NCBI GenBank assembly: GCA_951213105.1
Contig: OX578137.1
Span: forward strand, 74,313,104-74,377,103
Direction: 5' to 3'
DNA: 64,000 bases
Origin: Amaurobius ferox
Lineage: Eukaryota > Arthropoda > Arachnida > Araneae > Amaurobiidae
The notes below the pieces were generated by a model. The model did no database searches. It was not told the DNA's origin and saw only the letters and a list, made by a program, of their open reading frames with translations. Below are positions 33,928 through 44,465 of the stretch, one piece after another; the stretch's first letter is position 1; each line of letters opens with the position of its first letter. Made by a program: the position numbers and the translations under genes.

Positions 33928-36025
33928 ACCATATTTGAAGTCTCTATCTCATTGCGAAGCATGCTTTTTCTATCATTTCACCTTTCGAATGTTTTTGTGG
34001 GGAGTACCCATCCCCTTAAATATATATTTTTGAAAAACACTATTCTTCTTATGTTTTCTATCGTGTGATTCGCCCATATACCAAATATCAAACCTCTATC
34101 ACCTTTTCAAAGGGGTTTTCTCCGTTATTCCAAAAATCGAACATTTTGGTGTGCGGCACTCCCTAAATTAAAAAAAAATGGAAAACTGAAATTTTACACT
34201 TTATTTATTTCAAACTATCTATCAAACTGCACCAAATTTGAAGTTTTTATCTCAACCAGAAGTATGTTTTTTTATTAATTCACCTTTCCAACGTTTTCCT
34301 CCGAAGCACCCTCTTAAACGAACATTTTTGAAAAACTATATTCGTCTTGGGTGTGTCAAATAAATGATTAGACCATATACTAAATTTCAAACCTGTATCA
34401 AATTTTAAAAGAGCCGTTTCTCATTTATTCGGTAATTCGAACATTTTAGTGTGCGACACCCCCTTTAGTAGAAAATATTGGAAATCTGAAGTCCCTATCG
34501 TATCGCAAAGTATAATTTCCTATCATTTCACTTTTCGAAAGTTTTGGTGTGGAGCACCCCCCCCCCCTCTCTAGAGAACATTTTCGAAAAATTCGATTTT
34601 TCCAGGGGATTTTATAGCACGATCGAGCCGTGTACCAAATTGTAAGTTTCTATCTATTCGATGAGTGCCTAAAAAGTGTGATAGACAGACGAACAGACAA
34701 ACGGATACACAGACAGACGGACCGACGAACACTTGGCAATTAGTATATACTAGCCGAATACCAGTTGAAAATCAAAGATCTCGCAATAAACAACCCCTGA
34801 ATAGTGGAAATTTGTGAATAATTCGCGTTTCACATTTATTCGGCAAATCGAATATTTTGGTGTGCAGAACCCCCTAAAGAATAAAATATTGGAAAACGTA
34901 AGTTCCGCAGTTTTTCCTTTCGTACTATCTACCCGTACACTAAATTAAATTATATCTTCATCACAAAGCATGTTATTTTATCATTTCCCCTTTCGAACGT
35001 TTCTCTATGAAGCACACCCATAAATGAACATTTTTGAAAAAATCTATTCGTCTTGGATTTTTTATCAGATGATTGACCCATGTACCAAATATCAAGCCTC
35101 TATCACGTTTAAGAGGAAGCGTGCCTCATTTATTTGGAAAATCGACGATATTAGTGTACGGCATCCCTTAAAATAGCAAATATTGGAAGTCTGAAATTTC
35201 ACACTTTCTTCTTTTCAAACTATTTACCAGTACACCAAATTTCAAGTCTCTATCCTATCGCGAAGCAGGCTTTTTCTATCAGCTCGCCTTTCGAACGTTT
35301 TTCTGTATAGCACCCCCTTTCTGTATAGCATGAACATTTTTGTAAAACCGTATTCGTCTTGGGTTTTTTTATCAAATTGTTAGATCATATACTGAATTTC
35401 AAGCCTCTATCACATTGGAAAGGAGGGTGTTTTTCATTTGTTAGTCAAATCGAATATTTTAGTGAGCGGCACCCCCTACAATAGCAAATATTGGAAAACT
35501 GAAATTGCACACTTCCTTCCTTTCCAACTTTTTATCCGTATACCAAATTTGAAGGCTCTATCTCATTCTGAAGAATGCCTTTCTATCATTTCACCTTTCG
35601 AATGTTTTTGTGAGGAGTACCCACCCTCTTAAATATACATTTTTGAAAAACTCTATTCCTCTTCTGTTTTCTATCAGATGATTTGCCCACATACCAAATA
35701 TCAAGCCTCTATTAAAATTTAAAAGGGGCGTTTCTCCTTTATTCCGAAAATCCAAAATTTTGGTGCGTGGTACCCCTAAATTAGAAAATATTGGAAAACT
35801 AAAATTATACACTTTCTTCATTCCAAACTATGTACCAGTTCACCAAATTTTAGATTTTTATCTTATCTTGAAACATGTTTCTTATCAATTCATCTTTCGA
35901 ATGTTTTTCTCTGGATCACCCCCTTAAACGAACATTTTCGCAAAACTATATTCGTCTTGGGTGTTTAAACTAAATGATTAGCCCATATACCAAATTTCAA
36001 ACTTCTATCAAATTTTAAAGGAGCT

Positions 36026-36112
36026 GTTTCTCATTTATTCGGTAAGTCGAACTAGTTTCTCATTTATTCGGTAAGTCGAACTAGTTTCTCATTTATTCAG
36101 TAAATTTTGGTA
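36026..36112 (+). repeat. 29-bp tandem repeat, three units
   Basis: GTTTCTCATTTATTCGGTAA starts at 36026, 36055 and 36084 and the first two units are identical. It is a local expansion inside the last satellite unit. Confidence 0.93.
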
Positions 36113-36187
36113 TGCGGCGCCCTCTTACGTAGAAAATATTGGAAACCTGAAATTGTACACTTTCTTTTTATTTTTTCTTATTTTTAT

Positions 36188-36509
36188 TTTCTAAATTTTA
36201 TTCTAAATTTCTGTTTTTGTTTTCATACGCCAATTTTTTTTTCCTTTTCATATATTTTCTTTTTATATATTTTCTAAATTTTACTTTTAAAATTTTATTA
36301 TTTTCTTTCATTTTAATCTATATTTTATTATGTTATTATACCTCACTCTAAATATTAGTTTTCAATGATCTTTTTATCTATATTCGCAATAACCATTTTC
36401 CCATTTTTGTAAAATGGACGTACTTGTCAAGTTCAAATATAATGTAAAACTGTCTGTTTAATCACAATATTTATTATAAATTGTAATATTTTTAGACCTA
36501 AATAAAAGT
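36188..36509 (+). repeat. LINE 3'-UTR-like block, copy 1
   Basis: Collinear with 37283-37605: TTTTCTAAATTTTATTCTAA, TATATATTTTCTAAATTT, CCTCACTCTAAAT, CCATTTTTGTAAAATGGACG, TACTTGTCAAGTTCAAATA, GTAAAACTGTCTGTTTAA and a CCTAAATAAA end that looks like a polyadenylation signal region. The equivalent segment at 37.3 kb follows a LINE ORF end. Confidence 0.7.
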
Positions 36510-36835
36510 TCGTTTGGTGGGATGGTAGACCTTGGGTGCCTCCTGAATGCAGGAGGTATCCTTTCCCGGCCGTGCAGATAGCTACTCTAAACCCAATATG
36601 TGAGTCGCACGGTCTGGGGTCTTCAGACCTCCGACATCTTGTCAAGTTCAAATATAATGTAAAATTGTCTGTTTAATCACAATATTTTTCATCAATTGTT
36701 ATAATTTTATACCTAAATAAAAGTTCGTTTGACGTAATGGTAGACCTTTGGTGCCTCCTGAGTGCAGGAGATATCCTAATCTAAACCCACTATGTGAGTC
36801 GCACGGTCTGGGGTCTTCAGACCTCCGACATCACC
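36510..36835 (+). repeat. Two tandem SINE-core / LINE-end blocks
   Basis: A ~125-bp core (GTTCGTTTGG-GGGATGGTAG ... GGTGCCTCCTGA ... GTGAGTCGCACGGTCTGGGG ... CAGACCTCCGACATC) ends at 36638. A ~85-bp repeat of the preceding UTR end (TTGTCAAGTTCAAATATAAT...CCTAAATAAAAG) follows, then a second core (36720-36834) lacking TTTCCCGGCCGTGCAG. The unit step is about 214 bp. Confidence 0.75.
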
Positions 36836-37112
36836 TCATTTACTTTCTTACTGGTCATGACCCCTTTCTTGATTACTTATACTTTTTCAAAATTAAATCC
36901 ACCTCTAACTGTATTTGCAATAAATGTAGTGACTTTGACCATTACATTTTCGATTGTCCTTTTTCTGAAAATTTTCATCTTTGTAAACCCTACCCCTCAA
37001 ATAAACCAATATGGTCCTCTAAAATTCGTTCAAATCCCTCTTCAGTAGATGAAATTAAAAACTGTATTCTTGTTGCCATGGAAATTTCTAATAAAGTGGC
37101 CTAAGCTTATGA
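36833..37112 (+). pseudogene. LINE ORF2 C-terminal fragment
   Basis: The frame ending with a stop at 37104 contains YFLTGHDPFLDYLYFF, then CNKCSDFDHYIFDCPFS. This matches the region after RNase H in many arthropod non-LTR elements: a TGHG-F--YL motif followed by a CxxC...H...C knuckle. The upstream ORF2 is missing, replaced by a SINE-core block at 36834, so this is a 5'-truncated LINE insertion. Its stop is followed by AT-rich UTR (37113-37605) ending CCTAAATAAATG. Confidence 0.72.
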
Positions 37113-37605
37113 GTAGATTCTGCTCTCAATTAATCTTGATCAATGAATCCCTTTATTTCATTCTTATTAACTTATATGGACATATTGTGTTCCCTCCATA
37201 TTTTCTGTTTAAAAAAAACTATGTTAGCTGTTTCTACTTTCTCGGTTCTTATTTTCTTTTGACTAAATTTTTTCTAAATTTTCTTTTCTAAATTTTATCC
37301 TAAATTTCTTAAATTGCTATTTTTGTTTCCATGTGCCTAAATTCCTTTCCTTTCCATTTTATTTTCTTTTTTTATATATTTTCTAAATTTCATTTTTAAA
37401 ATTTTATTAGTTTCTTTAATTTTAATATATTTTTCATTATGTTAATATACCCCACTCTAAATTTTATTTTTCAACGATTTTTTTATCTATATTCGTAATA
37501 ACCCTCTTCCCATTTTTGAAAAATGGACGTACTTGTCAAGTTCAAATACAGTGTAAAACTGTCTGTTTGACCACAATATTTTTCGTCAATTGTTATCTTT
37601 TTAGA
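37113..37605 (+). repeat. LINE 3'-UTR-like block, copy 2
   Basis: Follows the ORF2 remnant. From 37283 it repeats the 36188-36509 block with moderate divergence. Confidence 0.68.
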
Positions 37606-37895
37606 CCTAAATAAATGTTCGTTTGGCGGGATGGTAGACCTTGGGTGCCTCCTGAGTGTAGGAGGTATCCTTTCCCGGCCGTGCAGCTAGCTACTCTAAA
37701 CCCACTAAGTGAGTCGCACGGTCTGGAGTCTTCAGATCTCCGACATCTTTGCACTAACCTGCAGGGTTGATTTGTTTGGGCACCATTGCAAAGATCGTTG
37801 CTGCCCCAACCGGGAATCGCATCCTTTGTCTCTGAACTGGCCAGCCTACGCTCTACTGTTGAGTTACTGGGACGAAAATGCAAGCTCTTATCGTC
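37606..37895 (-). mobile_element. tRNA-headed SINE next to LINE end
   Basis: On the minus strand, 37885-37800 reads as a tRNA-like unit: GTCCCAGTAACTCAACAGTA-GAGC (A-box region) and GATGCGATTCCCGGTTGGGG (B-box region). It continues through the core with stem arms at 37716-37723 and 37677-37684, then into the complement of the LINE end. Because the core is a hairpin, its orientation alone is ambiguous. The tRNA-like boxes argue for the minus strand. The 96-codon minus ORF over it is an artefact. Confidence 0.6.
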
Positions 37896-38079
37896 AAAGT
37901 GAACTCTCCAAGCTCATATTTCTAATTAACCTCAACTAATTCACCAATAAAGTTAATTGGTATTTAAAATGTTAAAAGAAGTTATATTTTCAGTTAGTTT
38001 AGAATCCCATACATGCAAATAGTTCCGTTTACTTACACGGGTCGAAATTCTTGATTCACCATATTTCTAGTAATTGACT

Positions 38080-38370
38080 CCTTTCTACAATTTTCCATTA
38101 TTCATCCCTTTCATAACCCGAGCCCACATGCATGCAAATTTACTCGCACTCTGAATATTCCAACCAAGACATACAATGTATGCTCACATATCCCATTCAT
38201 CACCTCTTTGTGCGCCAAACTTTTGAAGTAATCATAGCTGGCCCGATTATTATTTATAATTGCAAAACACTGGTTAGAAATCGAACAAAGAAAATAATCG
38301 AAACTAATTATCTAGCGGGTTTCGAAACTGTGGACGGCGTGTTTGTTGGAATAACGATGTCTTTGGTTTT
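38080..38370 (+). repeat. Dispersed repeat R5, copy 1
   Basis: Shares with 42725-42985, 44040-44310 and 52575-52830 the series TTATTCATC, ATGCAAATTT/GCAGATTT, CATTCATCA-ACCTC, AGCTGGCC-GATTAT, TTTATAATTGC, and GAACAAAGAAAATAATCGAA. No coding capacity. Confidence 0.65.
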
Positions 38371-38419
38371 GTAGAAATAAAATATGCAACGTATTTTACA
38401 TGGAATTTTATACAGAATT

Positions 38420-38620
38420 ACAACGGATTACCCGGCATCATCCGGGTTCTAAATAAGCGCCCGCTACTTAATTAATACAATTATAGATAGCACCGGTCAA
38501 TTTCCAAATCGCCTGTTTTCAGCCCAGATCTTTTCTGCGCTTCATTTTTTTATGCGCAACCATGCCAATTATACAAAGCAATTTACTTAAAATAAGCATT
38601 TAGCTCCTTTAATAACTTTT
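38420..38620 (+). repeat. Dispersed repeat R4 fragment
   Basis: GATTACCCGGCATCATCCGG, TAAATAAGCGCCCGCTACTT, GGTCAATTTCCAAATCGCCT and a CAACCATGCCAATT motif align with 52000-52145. Confidence 0.6.
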
Positions 38621-39028
38621 AAACGCCATACATGTGGACAAACATCTGGTTCATCGATCTTTGGTAGAACGACACAGAAATATATATCTTTTAAATTCGC
38701 AAAGTTAGATATTTAAAAACCTGATATTCAAAAGTTACACTTTTGTATTACTTAAAATAAAGACAAATACAGGAATAAAGGAAACGCTTGGAGTAGCAAA
38801 AATAGAAAAATAAAATTTTTTTCAGTTTACCTTAGAAGTAAAATTAAAAAATATAATTGCTATCTCAATTGCTATCTATTTCTATCTCTGTAAGTTTCTA
38901 TACCTCCTTATGTCGCTATGAAAGCGCTGTGAAATTTAATCAACATATGCCAAAATGAAAGCTCTAAAATGGCAGCAGTGGATATGCAATGGTAGAAAAA
39001 GATATACATTTACCATCTTTATGCTGTT
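38621..39028. other. Unassigned AT-rich stretch
   Basis: Nothing recognised. Confidence 0.45.
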
Positions 39029-39039
39029 ACAACAATTGG

Positions 39040-39295
39040 GCCGATCCGGTGGTCGAGCGGTCAGGAGCAGTCAGGAGCGGTCAGGAGCGGTCCGTCTGAT
39101 CGCTGGATTGTCGGGTTGTGGGTTCAAATCCTGCCAGCGGGCATGGATGTTGTGTTGTCGAAGCAAAGTTAGACTTCCGCCCTTGTGGAGCCTCTTTAAA
39201 AAGTGAAGCTTCAAATTCTCTCCCCTTCGCCATGGGACCAGAGGTCTAGTGGACGTGGTGCATAGACGTTCCTTCACCACGGGAGATTAGTAACA
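39040..39295 (+). mobile_element. tRNA-derived SINE with target duplication
   Basis: ACAACAATTGG flanks it on both sides (39029-39039 and 39296-39306). The head has GGTGGTCGAGCGGT (A box) and GGGTTCAAATCCTGCC (B box), a leucine/serine-type tRNA layout. Between the boxes GTCAGGAGC(A/G) is repeated three times, enlarging the variable region. The tail ends TTAGTAACAACAACAA. The body lacks the GGTCGGACGGTC core, so it is a different SINE family from the 5S-headed one, sharing only the (AAC)n end. Confidence 0.88.
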
Positions 39296-39589
39296 ACAAC
39301 AATTGGCTGAACACATTATATGAGTTTGAAAAATAGTTGACAAAATAAAACAGATGACTTTAGAAATTGAAAATACAAATTATCTCTTTCAAGCCTTTCA
39401 GGTTAAAAGACGTAATTGATGCAATCTACTTAAAAATGTAATTCCGAAAAAATAAATTTTTATACGCATTTCTTAATTTTTAAATCCGAAAAGATTTAAT
39501 AAAAATCGTCTGTTGCATAATCTCATTGGATTTAATTCCGTTTCTTAGCAATATGTTATATTTTCTTCAAATTAATTTGCGGAAAATAT

Positions 39590-39840
39590 AGAGTCTGCAT
39601 AATGCTGTGTCTTTGGAAGGTTTAATTGTGCATTTTTTATTAATATCTTAACAACCCCTTGTGCTAGAAACTTGAAACGTGGATTAAATATTATGTGGAA
39701 CTATTCAAAGGCAGCCCCAAAAAAACTTCTAAAAATCGATACAGTTTTTCTCTCGTGATGATGAAACAAACACGCAAACACACAAATAAATAAGCATGCA
39801 GGTTTTCAATTTTATTTATATAGATATAATTCCGGTTTGA
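39590..39840 (+). repeat. Dispersed repeat R4-related block
   Basis: TATTAATATCTTAACAACCC, then TAGAAACTTGAAACGTGGA-TTAAATATTA, matches 51810-51870 (TATTAATATCTTCACAACCC, TAGAAACTTGAAACATGA). Both end in an AT-rich TTTATTTATATA segment. Confidence 0.6.
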
Positions 39841-40559
39841 ATGTCGGATATGGTTTGAGAAAACAGCGCATTAGAGCGGATTCCAATTTAAACTATATAA
39901 CCCTGTAAAAGTTGGCTTCGTCCAACCCCGTCCAATTCGAGAGTTTAAATCATTGACCATAGAACGTTTACCTGTTAAATTCATTTTATAATAATAAAAA
40001 TTTCCTACTTATTATCGAACAGTTGGATTTCTAATTCCTACATGACAACTAGGTAAATATTTTTTACAGTGTACAGTATAATAATACAACCAATTATCAC
40101 TGTACCGTACAGTTAAGTGTGCGCCTAAAGGGTGGGAGATGACAAAACATTCCCAAAATTTAAAATATGCTCCAAAATATTCAAGTTTTCAATATTTTGC
40201 AAACAAATTTATAAAATGACCGTTAGAACGTGCAGTAGGTAAAATATAAGCTGGCGTCCGCTGTATTAGCATTTTAAACAATCAAGCCCCTTTACGATTC
40301 TTGTTTATGTATTGCTATCAATACATTTTATAAATTATTTATTTTATAATAAATTTGAGATAAATTTTTCAGGAAGATAAATGAAAAAAAATTGACAAAA
40401 CTGTCTAATAATTTTTAAAAACAGTCCATGGTAGATCTATAGGTTGTATAAATAGGATAAAACTCTACGGATTATTTAGTAGTTTACACATTTATTATGT
40501 AATTCTCATTGTTATTCTAGTATTGATTATGTAATACTCTACATTAATTATGTAATTCT
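39841..40559. other. Unassigned AT-rich stretch
   Basis: No supported feature, apart from a small TTATGTAATTCTC-type repeat near 40495-40560. Confidence 0.45.
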
Positions 40560-40740
40560 CAAAATTTCGGTGACAAATTTGTCTGAATATCTCCAACTTG
40601 CTGACTTTTTAAATGTTGCCAAATTGACAAAGATGTCACCCAATTGATAGAAATTCGTCATATTAATAAAACCGACTCTAACTACATCAATGAAAATAAC
40701 AAACGACTAATTGATTAATGTTGAATATCTTAGGAAGAAC
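40560..40740 (-). mobile_element. R1 fragment, minus orientation
   Basis: Complement of the R1 interior: ATCTCCAACTTGCTGACTTT, AAATGTTGCCAAATTGACAA, ATTGATAGAAATTCGTCAT and TTGAATATCTTAGGAAGAA correspond to the region around the GTCGCCAAGTTGGCGAC motif. It is cut at about 40740. Confidence 0.6.
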
Positions 40741-40759
40741 ATAAGAGTAGACTATAAGA

Positions 40760-41700
40760 ATAACCCATTTCTCCGTCCATTCGTAACGCTTGTTGGGAGA
40801 CCATATTTTCAGAAAGATTTAGTGAGACAGTTTTATGTTTGTATTTACGATGTCTGTAATGTTTAATAATATCATCAGACTTAAGGACGCTAGGTTTATG
40901 GCGCCCTGACCTGAAAGGTCAAAGTAGACAATAAACCTTGGAGGCCAAGGTGAAGTCACGAGAGTGGTTATGAATGTTAAACAACGTTCTAGATGTCTGG
41001 TCGCATTGCCCTAAGGTCGACCAATCAGAGCGACAAGAGGCGTTACAGACCACAGGCAAAAGGAGGCGGCATTCAAAGGTTCTAGAGTAATATACATGAC
41101 TTCTATGTGGAATTCAATAGCGATTTTTCATAGAGGTGAATATTCACGACAACTACTTCGAGAGAATAGAATGACTTCTACGTGAGAACGGATGCAATAT
41201 GACTTCTACGTAAAAACGGAGGCAATGAAGAGCGACAATGTCCTGATATACAGTTGTTCCGGAAGTGTTCGGGAATAACACTTAGACGGCCGTACGATAT
41301 GATCGACTAGTATGAGTGGGAGAACTATACCGCAAGTTGGTTCCAGTACAGTATGATCGACATTAAGTACAAGCTGGTGACAAGTCCAAAGACATGCTTG
41401 AAGGTATGTGTTCCTCAATAATTATTGAAGGTCATCAATGCATTTTTGGCATTTTTAATTAACTGGTCTCACATTTTCTTCTCTCCGCCGCAATTAATGA
41501 ATAATTGTTGTAATTAATTTAATAAGTAATATGCTGTTAATAAAGGATTTTATTTTAAAGTGGTGCGATTAATTATGGTAGTATGTTAATGTTTTCTATT
41601 CCAGGAACTCGCACTGAAGATTAATAAGGTGGGTTAACGCGGTATTTCATGTTACAGCGTAATGAAATTAATTAAATTCATTTAACTTCAACTATTGTTT
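40760..41700 (+). repeat. Complex segment inside R1, possibly a solo LTR
   Basis: It is less AT-rich and has higher complexity than its flanks, with R1-like sequence on both sides, so it looks inserted. It starts near TGTTGGGAGACCATA (40791). It contains three TGACTTCTA(C/T)GTG-like motifs (41097, 41172, 41200) and a TTAATAAAGGATTTTATTTT segment (41543) resembling a polyadenylation region, and it becomes AT-rich towards the end. I could not find a paired end with an exact duplication. A TG...CA pair might be 40791...41655. Unclassified. Confidence 0.35.
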
Positions 41701-41729
41701 TTGCTTTGTGCGCCACACTTAGCAAGAAA

Positions 41730-42322
41730 TTTAGTGGGACGTCGCCAATTTGGCGACTATTTTAAATGTTTCCAAAGTGACAAAAATGTCGTCAAATTAA
41801 TAAACATGACGTCAAATGGGAAGTAATGTTTCGTAAATTCGAATTTCTGTCATATGACGGGCATACCTGCTAGTATATAAGAAATGCTCATTTATCCTTT
41901 GTCTGTAACACTTGCGGATGTATTTTGGCGAACTTTGCGAATAATCTAGCATAGTATCGCCAACTTGGTGACATTTCGCCCCAGAATTACGAAAATATCG
42001 CAAAAATTACAAAACGATGCTAAATTAATGAAAATGGAGCATAATTGATAAATTAATTATTAAAATATTTTACTATATGATCCATATCGCTTACTGAGGA
42101 CGCTATTAATATTGATAATTGTTTATTTAGAGTTGCGCGAAATATAAGATAATTGAGTATTTTGAAATAGTATTATATGTTGTCACCCGTAAAATCGCCA
42201 AATGTGCAATTCAATATTAAAAATACCGTACTGTGGATCTTATACATTATTTTTTGGCTGTAAAAGAAATAAATTCATTACATTATAAAATAAAAGACAT
42301 GTGTTGTCCACATCAAACTCTT
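41730..42322 (-). mobile_element. R1 5' portion, minus orientation
   Basis: The right end complements TTTGATGTGGACAACACATG (R1 5' end). Moving left come the complements of TAATGTAATGAATTTA, GATCCACAG, GCACATTTGGCGATTTTACG and two GTCGCCAA-TTGGCGAC-type motifs (41740 and 41955). This is a long-interior version of R1 also seen at 47.2-48.9 and 51.0-51.6 kb. Confidence 0.7.
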
Positions 42323-42724
42323 TTATATTATTTGTTTTATTATTTTTTAAATTAACAAATTTAATAAAAAGATTTATCACTGATTTGACTGCCAGACATA
42401 TTTTCTAGAATCGACGATATTGATGTGTGCCCAGCGCCGGAACAGAGACGTATTACATATCCGAGCAGAGATCTAATGTGTGATTAGGTGCTTATTTAGG
42501 GCGAACATGCTCATGTGTATTTTGTAATTTTAGAATGTGGTAATGCTGCAGGCAAAGCTTTCCGAAAAATTTAATGGATTTACACGTTTCTAGTCATATA
42601 TAAACTAGTACAATTTAACAAAATATTTCTTTATACTTGTATTGTATTGCTATTATATAGGGTGGGTTCTACTATATTTTCAGTAATTCCATCGAAGCTG
42701 AAACATATGATGAAACGCATATTA
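42323..42724. other. Unassigned stretch
   Basis: Nothing recognised. Confidence 0.45.
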
Positions 42725-42985
42725 ATTTACTTACCAACAACAATTTTTCATTATTCATCTCCGTCATAATCAAAGTTCTAAACGCATGCAGATTTTATTC
42801 CGCATCTCTTAGTATTCAAAACAGTACAGACTAAAATTCCTCATTCATCATTCTTTTGCTCTCCGGACGTCTGAAATAAACATGTCTGGTCAACCGATTG
42901 ATTATACAAAATTGTGTTCAAAGTCTGAAGAAAGAATAATCGAAACTAATTACCCAGTGTGCCTCAAAGGCGAACAACGGTAGAT
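42725..42985 (+). repeat. Dispersed repeat R5, copy 2
   Basis: TTATTCATCTCCGTCATAAT, ACGCATGCAGATTTTATTCC, CTGGTCAACCGATTGATTAT and GAAAGAATAATCGAAACTAA align with the other R5 copies. Confidence 0.6.
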
Positions 42986-43254
42986 TATCTATTTAATATA
43001 ATTATGAGCAGTTTGCATGAGTAAAATATGACATTTTTGCAGTTCTATTTATTTATTACCTGATAATAAATAAGTACTAGTTAAACTAGGTGTTTTTCCA
43101 ATCTGATCGATGGTACTTTCGGGTCGATCGATAGAGGAAGCCTACATAGTGGAGCGTTAAACTCTACTGCAAAGAAAATGGCATTTGTAAAACATCCATA
43201 AGAGCATCATTTGACGATCGAAGAAGAAATACGAACGACAAAGCTTTTTTCTTT

Positions 43255-43505
43255 CGACCCAGACCTTCCGATCTACCCGAAGATGCAAGGTATTGGTTAA
43301 AATGGCCGGGACAGTGTCATTCAATTTAGAACGATATCCGCAGAAGTCTGTATTCTCCTTCCTCTACCACCAATATCGCGGAAGGACTTCCGAACCTACA
43401 GATTTAACGTGTCCATACTCCACGTAGACGAGGTGAGGGCTTGGGCAGCGTCGGAAATCAAACACGAGTCTTCCGACTGCAGTCTTCGTGCATTAACCAT
43501 CCCAG
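43255..43505 (-). mobile_element. tRNA-headed SINE with 5S-SINE-type body
   Basis: On the minus strand it reads from CTGGGATGGTTAATGCACGA (tRNA-like head near 43505) through GTGTTTGATTTCCGACG (B-box-like), GGAGTATGGACACGTTAAAT, GGAAGTCCTTCCGCGATATT, GGTGGTAGAGG, and a decayed core stem (GGCCATTT...GGAAGGTC) to the tail near 43255. The body is the same as in the 5S-headed SINEs, but the 5S head is absent. The 87-codon plus-strand ORF over it is an antisense artefact. Confidence 0.75.
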
Positions 43506-44039
43506 CAGATAAATACATTCGACAGATTGGCAGAGACGGCAAGGCCGCCTATGTGGGTAATGGTGACCAGAACAAGCTTGAAACCGGTAAACAGATACTG
43601 GTTGTTTTACCTGGAAGCATGAGTCAAAACTACAGAGCATCTAGTTTATCCAATTTAATAAATCCGTACTGATACTCTATAGTAAGGACATACATTGGAT
43701 GAAGCATCATTCCAACTTTCGACGCTTTAACTACCATATTTTATTTTATGACAAAGGACGCCATATTTAATACTCCGCTGGGCGTAATTAAGAATATTAT
43801 AAGTTACACAAGGCTTGAATTGGAATTTTGCATTCAGCAAGAACCACATAAACTAAATTTTCAACTATGCAAAACAACTTCATACACTTTCAGTCACTTC
43901 CTCAAATTCAAGTCAGAATAAATTTTTCTAATAATAATATTTACAATGTAAAATGCACCGCAAAGCGAGACGAAATAATCTACTGAATTTCACGTTGCAA
44001 ACCAGTTTATTATTTATTATACATAAAGTTACATGCTTT
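43506..44039. other. Unassigned stretch
   Basis: No gene or repeat recognised. Confidence 0.45.
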
Positions 44040-44310
44040 GCTTATCTTTCTATTATTTCCCTGCCTTCCGTCTATTTTGCATCATTGAGCGAATTCAAAA
44101 TCGAAGCCCAAACACACGAGCAGATTTCCGCACAGAATTTAATAATTCAGTTTGCATGGTGTAGACTTCCATTCATCAGACATCACCTCCGGATTAGTTC
44201 ACCCAAAGTTCCGAAATAATCGCAGCTGGCCAGCTTATAATTTGTAATTACAAGTCAAAACTGTGGTCAAAGGCTAAACAAAGAAAATAATGGAATCTGC
44301 ATATAAGGCG
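44040..44310 (+). repeat. Dispersed repeat R5, copy 3
   Basis: TTCATCAGACATCACCTCC, CCGAAATAATCGCAGCTGGC, ATTTGTAATTAC and AACAAAGAAAATAATGGAA match the family order. Confidence 0.6.
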
Positions 44311-44465
44311 CTGCTCGAACTCGAAAAATAGGCGCCTAGATAGATTTTCACATTAAATATTAATTATGAATGAAGCATAAAAAGCAAGTCTTTCCAGACT
44401 TTGTTGAGTTATTTCTTTTGAAGTGAATACCGGAGAAGGTGGGGGTAATCAACTGAAATCGGCAC

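Larger units (their letters stand above)
32829..36170 (+). repeat. ~300-bp satellite in five-unit higher-order arrangement
   Basis: A landmark of the form CTTTCGAACGTTTTTCTGTG recurs near 33024, 33320, 33983, 34288, 34532, then 34991, 35287, 35597 and 35892. Steps are about 244-310 bp once the SINE (33569-33927) and a longer fifth unit are allowed for. Each unit carries TCAAGCCTCTATCA, TTTATTCGG-AAATCGAA, and a CGGCACCCCCT-type block. GAATAATTCGCGTTTCACAT occurs at about 32850 and 34815, so units 1-5 are followed by a second round starting with the same unit type. The fifth unit ends in a GACAGACGAACAGAC tract (34680-34735). No coding function. Confidence 0.82.

Noticed and set aside
36748..37104. 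Intact gene for a 118-residue protein
   Set aside because: The N-terminal part is translated from SINE-core DNA. Only the later part matches a LINE ORF2 end, so the ORF is a chance fusion.
37593..37883. 96-codon minus-strand ORF, also seen in shortened form at 36433-36651
   Set aside because: The similar peptides come from repeated SINE-core DNA on the antisense strand. The repetition is of DNA, not of a protein under selection.
39040..39140. Leucine- or serine-type tRNA gene
   Set aside because: Promoter boxes are good, but the triplicated insert, the body and tail, and the 11-bp flanking duplication show it is a SINE.
40791..41655. Firm call of a solo LTR with TG...CA ends
   Set aside because: No matching target duplication could be found at those ends and no second copy exists in the window, so it is listed only as a low-confidence segment.
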